Notes under the pieces: model-generated
Seen by the model: the letters and a program-made list of their open reading frames with translations, nothing else
Database searches by the model: none
What the model was told of the DNA's origin: nothing
From: JAAYAY01 sp964429355
GTDB taxonomy: Bacteria > Planctomycetota > Planctomycetia > Pirellulales > Thermoguttaceae
Assembly: GCA_964429355.1 (NCBI GenBank)
Contig: CAYSCH010000495.1
Location: 1 to 6,120, forward strand
DNA: 6,120 bases
Direction of reading: 5' to 3'
Translations under genes and position numbers: made by a program
Shown here: positions 1 through 4,854 of the stretch, piece after piece
How the letters are laid out: the number at the start of each line of letters is the position of its first letter
How positions within the stretch are numbered: position 1 is the stretch's first letter

Positions 1-596
1 CCGGCTCGGTGCTCGCCCTCGTCGAGGCCGAAAACGTCTGGAAGTGGGGCGATCAGGACCCGATCGTCGCGGAACACGTCACAATCCGCGCGTTCCGCCA
101 GCACGACCGCTGCCGAGTCGTCGATATCGACGTGCGGCTGACCGCCCTGGTCGACGACCTGGCGATTGGCGGCCGCCCCGACGCGGGTTACGGCGGCTTC
201 ACCTTCCGAACCTACCCCGAGTTCGACCAGCGGAAAATCGATATGCATATCGCCCCCGCCGGGCCGCCCCTTCGGCAGGCCTGGTACCACCTCACCGGCA
301 ACTTCCCCGGCGGCAAAGGGCCCGCCGGCGTCCTGCTGATGGAACACGTCACCAATCCCGATTACCCCAGCTATCCCGATCCGAAAACGAGCGACGCCGT
401 CCCCGGCTCCTATCCTCGCTGGCGCTCGATCCAGCCGGCCTGGCCCGGCGATCGCGAAGTGCCCCTCGCCAAAGGCGAACCGCTCGTCTTGAGGCACCGC
501 CTCTGGATTCACCCCGGACTGAGTGACGGCCAGACCCTTTCCGACGTGTGGAAGACCTATGCCCAACCGGTTTCCGCAACCCTCAAACTCAATTAG
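1..596 (+). CDS. DUF6807 ('PmoA-like') family protein, 3' part only
   Basis: The open frame runs from the window edge (first full codon at base 3) to TAG at 594-596, giving 197 residues. No stop interrupts it at the 5' edge. The GTG at base 9 is probably an internal codon, because the protein starts there in mid-domain and no ribosome site can be seen. The visible part is beta-rich. Its family-like landmarks are CRVVDIDVRLTAL (strand pair), DAGYGGFTFRTYP, a GPAGVLLMEH strand, NPDYPSYPDP, and the C-terminal LRHRLWIHPG followed by DVWKTYA. This pattern matches DUF6807 (Pfam PF14100), a family called 'methane oxygenase PmoA' in older annotation but unrelated to particulate methane monooxygenase. 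Its biochemical function is unknown. In planctomycetes it often sits beside Gfo/Idh/MocA oxidoreductases and sugar genes, as here. The stop codon overlaps the ribosome site of the next gene, which suggests co-transcription. Family call is fairly sure; function is unknown. Confidence 0.8.
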   Translation, partial: GSVLALVEAENVWKWGDQDPIVAEHVTIRAFRQHDRCRVVDIDVRLTALVDDLAIGGRPDAGYGGFTFRTYPEFDQRKIDMHIAPAGPPLRQAWYHLTGNFPGGKGPAGVLLMEHVTNPDYPSYPDPKTSDAVPGSYPRWRSIQPAWPGDREVPLAKGEPLVLRHRLWIHPGLSDGQTLSDVWKTYAQPVSATLKLN

Positions 597-600
597 GAGA
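595..600 (+). promoter_or_regulatory. Ribosome binding site of the oxidoreductase gene, overlapping the upstream stop
   Basis: AGGAGA lies 6-7 bases before the ATG at 607 and shares two bases with the TAG stop (594-596) of the DUF6807 gene. It decides the start of the oxidoreductase, since the longer open frame reaching back to 523 has no such site. Only 10 bases separate stop and start, so translational coupling is plausible. Confidence 0.8.
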
Positions 601-606
601 AACGCC

Positions 607-1995
607 ATGGCGGACCACCCCACATTTTCTCGACGCGAGTTTGTTTCGGCAGCGGCCAAGGTCACTGCCGTCGGCGTCGCCGCTCCCACTCTGATTCCAC
701 GGTCCGCGCTGGCCGGCCCCGACGCGCCGGGAGCCAACGACCGCATCCAGCTCGGCCTGATCGGCGCCGGAGCCATGGGCTCGGCGAACCTCAATACCTG
801 TGCCAATTATCCCGACGTCGTCGTCACGGCAATCTGCGACGTGTGGAAGCAGAAACGCGATGCCCTGGTGGCCAAATGCGAGAAGAGCGCCAAGCCCTAC
901 AACGACTACCGGGAACTGCTCCAGCAGAAGGACGTCGACGCGGTGATCATCGCCACGCCCCATCATTGGCATTGCCGCCAGGCGGTCGACGCCTGCGAGG
1001 CGGGCAAAGACATCTACCTGCAGAAACCGATGGCGCTCCACCTGGCCGAAAGCCGCGTCGTCAGAAATGCCGTACTGCGCCACGATCGCGTCTGTCAGGT
1101 GGGGACCCAGATCCATGCCTCAGACAACTATCGCCGCGTCGTCGAATGGGTCCGGTCCGGCCGGCTGGGCAAGGTCAGCATGGTGCGGACGTTCCTCATG
1201 TCGAACGAAGGAAACCCACCGGACGGCCTGGGTTTCCCCCCCGATGCCGACCCGCCCGAAGGACTCGACTGGGAACTCTGGATCGGACCCGGCCCGATGC
1301 GCCCCTTCAACCAGAATATCGTCAAGAACGGCTGGTCGCACACCTTGTTCCTCGACTACGGCGGCGGCCGCACCTGCGGCATGGCCAACCACATCCTCGA
1401 CCTGCCATTCTGGGCCTTCGACCTTAACTTCCCCCTCCGTGTCCACAGCACCAGCACCAAACACTGCGTCATCGACAACACCGACGCCCCCGACACCCAC
1501 GAGGTCACCTGGGAGTTCCCCGACCTGGTCATGTCCTGGATGATGTCGCAGGTCAGCAGTTTCGGATTCAACCTCCAGGATGTGGAACGTTACTCCAAAC
1601 ATGGAGCCCCGATGGAAGAAGGCGTCCAGCGGCGTTTGGGCTACTACATTCACGCCGGCAAGGCCACCCTCTTTGGTAACTACGAAATGCACACGGTCGT
1701 GCCCCAGGTCCCGGAACTCGTCGGCGCTGAGCCGCCCGAGCAAACCATCCCCCCCTCGCCCGGCCACGAACGGGAATGGCTCGACTGCATCCGCAGCCGC
1801 GAGGAACCGAGCTGCGGGGTGAACTACGCCCACAAGGTCAACACGGCCAATATGCTGGCCAACCTGGCCATGAAGACCGGCCGCTCGCTCCGCTTCGACC
1901 CGGCTACCGAAACCATTCTCGACGATCCCGAAGCGAACCGCCTCGCCAAGCCCGAATACCGCGCCCCCTGGAAGTTCCCCGAAGAATACCTGTAA
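607..1995 (+). CDS. Tat-exported Gfo/Idh/MocA family oxidoreductase
   Basis: This 462-residue protein is a probable NAD(P)-dependent dehydrogenase or related enzyme acting on a sugar-like substrate outside the cytoplasm. The N-terminus carries a twin-arginine signal: SRREFV at residues 8-13, an Ala/Val-rich stretch at 15-28, and a likely cleavage after ALA at 34-36. The Rossmann domain follows, with LGLIGAGAMG (49-58, GxGxxG), ICDVW ending its second strand (76-80), and ATPHHWH (116-122). QKPM (139-142) stands where the family has EKP, keeping Lys140. VGTQIHASDNYRRVVEWV (165-182) leads into the C-terminal alpha/beta domain, where ANHILD (260-265) supplies the usual His/Asp pair (His262, Asp265). 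HEREWLDCIRS (387-397) and the tail YRAPWKFP (451-458) are typical of planctomycete members. The start is fixed by AGGAGA at 595-600 and by the Tat signal position. It is not a typical GH109 alpha-N-acetylgalactosaminidase, whose own motifs I do not find. Superfamily and export are confident; substrate is unknown. Confidence 0.93.
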   Translation: MADHPTFSRREFVSAAAKVTAVGVAAPTLIPRSALAGPDAPGANDRIQLGLIGAGAMGSANLNTCANYPDVVVTAICDVWKQKRDALVAKCEKSAKPYNDYRELLQQKDVDAVIIATPHHWHCRQAVDACEAGKDIYLQKPMALHLAESRVVRNAVLRHDRVCQVGTQIHASDNYRRVVEWVRSGRLGKVSMVRTFLMSNEGNPPDGLGFPPDADPPEGLDWELWIGPGPMRPFNQNIVKNGWSHTLFLDYGGGRTCGMANHILDLPFWAFDLNFPLRVHSTSTKHCVIDNTDAPDTHEVTWEFPDLVMSWMMSQVSSFGFNLQDVERYSKHGAPMEEGVQRRLGYYIHAGKATLFGNYEMHTVVPQVPELVGAEPPEQTIPPSPGHEREWLDCIRSREEPSCGVNYAHKVNTANMLANLAMKTGRSLRFDPATETILDDPEANRLAKPEYRAPWKFPEEYL

Positions 1996-2077
1996 CCATA
2001 TCGTTCGCCGAAGGCGCGGGTGGCACCGATGATTTCTCCGCAGCAGACTTCCCATTTCAGCAGCGAGTCCTCGGAGA

Positions 2078-2105
2078 ATCTTCGGTGTTGCGTGAGCAAC
2101 AAGAT
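2078..2105. other. Bulged hairpin with GNRA tetraloop
   Basis: TGTTGC (2086-2091) pairs exactly with GCAACA (2096-2101) around a GTGA loop, which fits the stable GNRA class. Below a 4-base bulge (2082-2085) the stem continues, ATCT (2078-2081) pairing with AGAT (2102-2105), giving ten pairs in all. No T-run follows, so it does not look like a rho-independent terminator. It could be an mRNA-stability or processing element, part of a dispersed repeat, or chance. Confidence 0.5.
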
Positions 2106-2110
2106 GTTGA

Positions 2111-2130
2111 AGTCCAGGCTTCAGCCGGCC
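2111..2130. repeat. Possible fragment of a dispersed intergenic repeat
   Basis: The stretch GTCCAGGCTTCAGCCGG, with internal inverted repeat GGCT-tc-AGCC (2117-2126), resembles short sequences I recall recurring between genes in Pirellula-type planctomycete genomes. There they give spurious translations such as RLKPGLQ on the reverse strand, which is also present here. Only one copy occurs in this window, so repetition cannot be shown from the sequence. This call rests on recollection and is tentative. Confidence 0.25.
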
Positions 2131-2162
2131 ATTCCCCCAGCACGAAAATGACTGCAGCACTT

Positions 2163-2168
2163 GAGGTG
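2163..2168 (+). promoter_or_regulatory. Ribosome binding site of the GH84-like gene
   Basis: GAGGTG ends 5 bases before the ATG at 2174. It supports that start, as does the signal peptide that begins directly there. Confidence 0.7.
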
Positions 2169-2173
2169 AAACC

Positions 2174-4780
2174 ATGAACCGACTCGTCCTGTTGTCCGCC
2201 TTGGCTGTCGTGCTCTGCCAGCACCCAAGTATCCGTGCCGACTCTTCCTGCCCCATCATCCCGCCGCCGAAGGTCTACCAGGATCTGAACCAGACCCTCA
2301 CGCTCGCAGCGCCCGATACGGCGGCAATCGTCGTCGGCTCCGGCGCAACCGAACCCGAGCACTACGCCGCCGAGTATCTCCAGACCCAGATCGATCGCCG
2401 CTTCAAACGCAAGCTCCCCATTCACGCCGAGGCCGACGTGCCGCCGGCCGTCAGCCAGGTGCTCCTCCTCGGACAAATCGGCACGAACTCCTGGCTGAGC
2501 CGGCTCTGCCGCCAGCACGCGATCGATCTGACCGGTGATTCTCCCGGTCACGACGGGTTTGTCATCCACAGCATCGAAGATGGCCCCCGGCAGATCGTCT
2601 TGATCGGAGGGAGCAACCCGCGCGGCGTGGTCTACGGCCAGAATGCGTGGTTCGACCTGTTGCGATGGGACGGGGAACGCGTCGTGTTTCCCGCCGTTAC
2701 GGTCCGCGACTGGCCGAGCATCCCCTGGCGCGGCCGACCCCACTCCGTCCTGCAACAGCACCTCGTGTCCGGTGCTCTCGACGCGTACCTTCGCGCCCGC
2801 CTGAATTTCACCGACGTCCGTGACGATCCCGACGTCGAGCCCACCGTCATCTTTCCGGCCCGCAAGGCCTCCATGGGCTTTCCCGCCGGCAAACCAATCG
2901 ATCGGCCCCTGGTCGAACAGATGATTCACCAGTCCCATCGCCGCGGTCTGTTCGTCTACGGCACCGTGTCCTGCGGCGTGCCCGCCAGCAAGACCGACGA
3001 TGTGATCAGAACCTTTGAGGAACTGATCTCCCTCGGCGTCGACGGGCTGTGGATCTCCTTCGACGATGTCGGGGCCGGCGAAAACGCGGCCAATGTGGTT
3101 CGCCGCGTGCTGGAACTGGGTGCCCGTCACGATATGACCGGTCGCAAGATCGCCATCACGCCGCCGGAGGGCGACTACCAGAACATCGATACCCAGTTCA
3201 ATCGCCAGGCTGCCGGACAGTGGGGACTGGCCGACGCCCAGTGGATGTTCACCCGCGTGCCCTGTGCAGGCGATCTGGAAATGGCCCGCCAGATCGGTAT
3301 CTCGGGCCTCCCCGGCTGGTGGCACAACCTGGTCGAAATGCCCGGCGGCTTCCTTCACAACGGCGACGTGCTCTGCCCGCTCCGCAAGGACTGGAAACCG
3401 GCCTACGTCAATCCCCAGCCGTTGGCCAACGGCTGGCATCATCCCAGCTACGAGCAACTGCGCGACGCCGAGAAGCATGCCAGTTGCGTGCTCCTCTGGG
3501 GCGTCATCGGCGGATGGCCCGAAGAATACCAACTGGGAGATCTCGGCGCGTGGGCCTGGAATCCCGTCGCCTACCAGTGGCCGCAAACGTGCGATGCGGC
3601 CTACCGGCTGCTCTATGGACCGCAGCAGGTCGACTCTGCTCGAGCCTTTGACACCCGGTTCGCAGCCCTGAAAGACCTGTTCCACATGCCGCCGTGGCGA
3701 TTCTGGCCCGAGGGAGATCGCCCCTTCATCGGCTGGCCCTGCCGTCTGAAACAGGTGGAAGATCGGCCCAAGGCCCTGGCTCTGCTCGACGAGCTGGACC
3801 CGCTGGCCAGCCAGTTGCAGCGTAAGGCCGCCGCGCAGACGGCCATCGATGCGGCCCGCCTCAAGACGATCTACCTCGATCCCATGCGCGATACGCTCGA
3901 CTACGCCCGCCGGATGACGCTCCTCGACTACCCCGAATACACAGCGTCCGGCTTGGAACGAACCATGGTCTCGCTCGTCGAAGCCGATAAGCCCGACGAG
4001 GCCCAGCGGTATCTGGCCGAAGTCCGCGATCGGATCGGGCCGCAACTCGACCGAATCGAAACCGAACTGGCCGAATTGAAACAAATCCAGGAGTACGTGG
4101 CCCAGTGGCGGCAGCGGGTTTCCGATCTGGAATACTGGAAGAAGCTGGCCGTCCGCCGGCGTGCCGAGATGGGCCGGCGGTTCCAGAAGTTGATCGGCGG
4201 AGATGTCGCCAACCTGTTTCCCTACATGGAACAGGTCGACGCCGGCCAGCTCGAAGCCCTCTTTGTCCGACTGCCCGACCCGCCCGGCGGCAAGCTGCTG
4301 GCCGAGCTCCAGGCAGCCGACTGGCTGAAAACACCCCCGCAGTTTCAGGGTGAGTTCTGCGCAGGCGAGTTCCAGGCCAAGGACGGCAAGGTGGTTGCGA
4401 TCGGCTATCCTCGCGGCGCGCCCTCCAAGTCGGGCGACGGGGCCGAACTCGTCGCCGAACTGGCCGTGCCCGACCATGCGGGGCAGGTCCTGCTGGATGT
4501 CTTCGTCAACGACAAACGGCTCGACAACGGCTACCCAGGCTATCGTTTCATGCAGTTGTGGGGCAACGACCGGCTGCTTTGGGAAGAAGACATCGCTCCG
4601 ACCCGTGCGGGAAATGAATGGCTCTCGCTCGATGTGACGCGCGAGGCCGCCGGCGATTCGCGTCTCCGGCTGCGGTTCTGTGTCGTCGACCGGCGTGGGG
4701 TCGGCGATCATCTCTCCGTCGCATTCCTCGGACCGGTTCGCCTGCGAGCGGCCGATGGAACAACACTGCCCCCGAAGTAA
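2174..4780 (+). CDS. Secreted GH84-like (NAGidase-fold) glycoside hydrolase, divergent
   Basis: This 868-residue protein starts with a signal peptide (hydrophobic 4-15, likely cleavage after IRA at 20-22), so it should act outside the cytoplasm. Residues 27-175 look like the alpha/beta domain preceding GH20 and GH84 barrels: PIIPPPKVYQ (27-36), HYAAEYLQTQI (63-73), and a GGSNPRGVVYGQ loop (145-156). The barrel spans about 183-500. Strand one opens PWRGRPHS; RLNFTDVRDDP (209-219) aligns with the GH84 KLNxYxYxxKDDP strand. LGVDGLWISFDDVG (287-300) carries Asp297-Asp298, matching the GH84 catalytic pair used in substrate-assisted hydrolysis of beta-N-acetylglucosaminides. GWWHN (381-385) and AWNPVAYQWP (461-470) match the later GH84 WWN and WNPxxY segments. 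A helical region follows (about 525-680), with a coiled-coil-like part at 612-665, then a beta-rich domain (about 735-860) that may bind carbohydrate. The GFYG-type loop and some sugar-contacting residues are missing, so activity on GlcNAc is unproven. Alternatives are another hexosaminidase-like specificity or a non-catalytic binder. The gene is certain; GH84 relationship is likely. Confidence 0.75.
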   Translation: MNRLVLLSALAVVLCQHPSIRADSSCPIIPPPKVYQDLNQTLTLAAPDTAAIVVGSGATEPEHYAAEYLQTQIDRRFKRKLPIHAEADVPPAVSQVLLLGQIGTNSWLSRLCRQHAIDLTGDSPGHDGFVIHSIEDGPRQIVLIGGSNPRGVVYGQNAWFDLLRWDGERVVFPAVTVRDWPSIPWRGRPHSVLQQHLVSGALDAYLRARLNFTDVRDDPDVEPTVIFPARKASMGFPAGKPIDRPLVEQMIHQSHRRGLFVYGTVSCGVPASKTDDVIRTFEELISLGVDGLWISFDDVGAGENAANVVRRVLELGARHDMTGRKIAITPPEGDYQNIDTQFNRQAAGQWGLADAQWMFTRVPCAGDLEMARQIGISGLPGWWHNLVEMPGGFLHNGDVLCPLRKDWKPAYVNPQPLANGWHHPSYEQLRDAEKHASCVLLWGVIGGWPEEYQLGDLGAWAWNPVAYQWPQTCDAAYRLLYGPQQVDSARAFDTRFAALKDLFHMPPWRFWPEGDRPFIGWPCRLKQVEDRPKALALLDELDPLASQLQRKAAAQTAIDAARLKTIYLDPMRDTLDYARRMTLLDYPEYTASGLERTMVSLVEADKPDEAQRYLAEVRDRIGPQLDRIETELAELKQIQEYVAQWRQRVSDLEYWKKLAVRRRAEMGRRFQKLIGGDVANLFPYMEQVDAGQLEALFVRLPDPPGGKLLAELQAADWLKTPPQFQGEFCAGEFQAKDGKVVAIGYPRGAPSKSGDGAELVAELAVPDHAGQVLLDVFVNDKRLDNGYPGYRFMQLWGNDRLLWEEDIAPTRAGNEWLSLDVTREAAGDSRLRLRFCVVDRRGVGDHLSVAFLGPVRLRAADGTTLPPK

Positions 4781-4854
4781 CCCCGATGGTACGGGTGACA
4801 CGCTCAGACCGAAACCATGGGCGTGGACGCCCGGCCCTGCACCGAAAGTTCTCC
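4781..4854. other. 74-bp spacer with GC hairpin before the symporter gene
   Basis: GGGCG (4819-4823) pairs with CGCCC (4828-4832) around TGGA. The repeat is perfect for six pairs if the loop is read as two bases. No T-run follows, so it is not a canonical terminator. It lies 22 bases before the chosen symporter start and could affect translation or be chance in GC-rich DNA. An in-frame ATG at 4786 and GTG at 4795 open the same frame without a stop. Confidence 0.45.

Larger units (their letters stand above)
1996..2173. other. 178-bp intergenic region between oxidoreductase and glycosidase-like genes
   Basis: No credible gene is present. It holds a small CGCC/GGCG hairpin just after the oxidoreductase stop (2006-2016), a larger bulged hairpin (2078-2105), a short inverted repeat GGCTtcAGCC (2117-2126), and the ribosome site of the next gene. 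I see no convincing -35/-10 pair and no T-tract that would mark an intrinsic terminator. Whether the two genes share a transcript is therefore undecided. Confidence 0.6.

Noticed and set aside
1..596. Annotation of the first gene as a methane monooxygenase subunit
   Set aside because: The 'PmoA' name attached to this family is historical. The protein is soluble and beta-rich here, with no membrane helices like true PmoA.
523..606. Upstream in-frame ATG extending the oxidoreductase by 28 residues
   Set aside because: It would overlap the DUF6807 gene by 74 bases and bury the twin-arginine signal inside the protein, while AGGAGA at 595-600 points clearly to 607.
607..1995. Assigning the oxidoreductase to GH109 (alpha-N-acetylgalactosaminidase)
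   Set aside because: The Tat signal and fold agree, but the GH109-type EVSGA and THGVGP segments are absent; QKPM and ANHILD stand at those places, as in ordinary Gfo/Idh/MocA members.
2006..2016. CGCC-gaa-GGCG as a transcription terminator of the oxidoreductase gene
   Set aside because: The stem has only four pairs and no T-run follows.
2015..2030. GCGGGTGGCACCGATG resembles the T-box antiterminator core (GGGTGGnACCGCG)
   Set aside because: The match breaks in the last bases. No stem I with a specifier loop fits in the short leader, no terminator helix with a T-run follows, and the downstream gene is not an amino-acid or tRNA-charging gene.
2174..2220. Possible lipoprotein signal with Cys15 in the GH84-like protein
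   Set aside because: The residue before Cys15 is Leu rather than Gly, Ala or Ser, so the lipobox is not satisfied. A normal cleavage after IRA (residues 20-22) fits better.
1120..2259. A 379-codon minus-strand open frame opposite the oxidoreductase
   Set aside because: It is a shadow of GC-rich codon use. The + strand frame has clear Rossmann and family motifs, and this frame has none.
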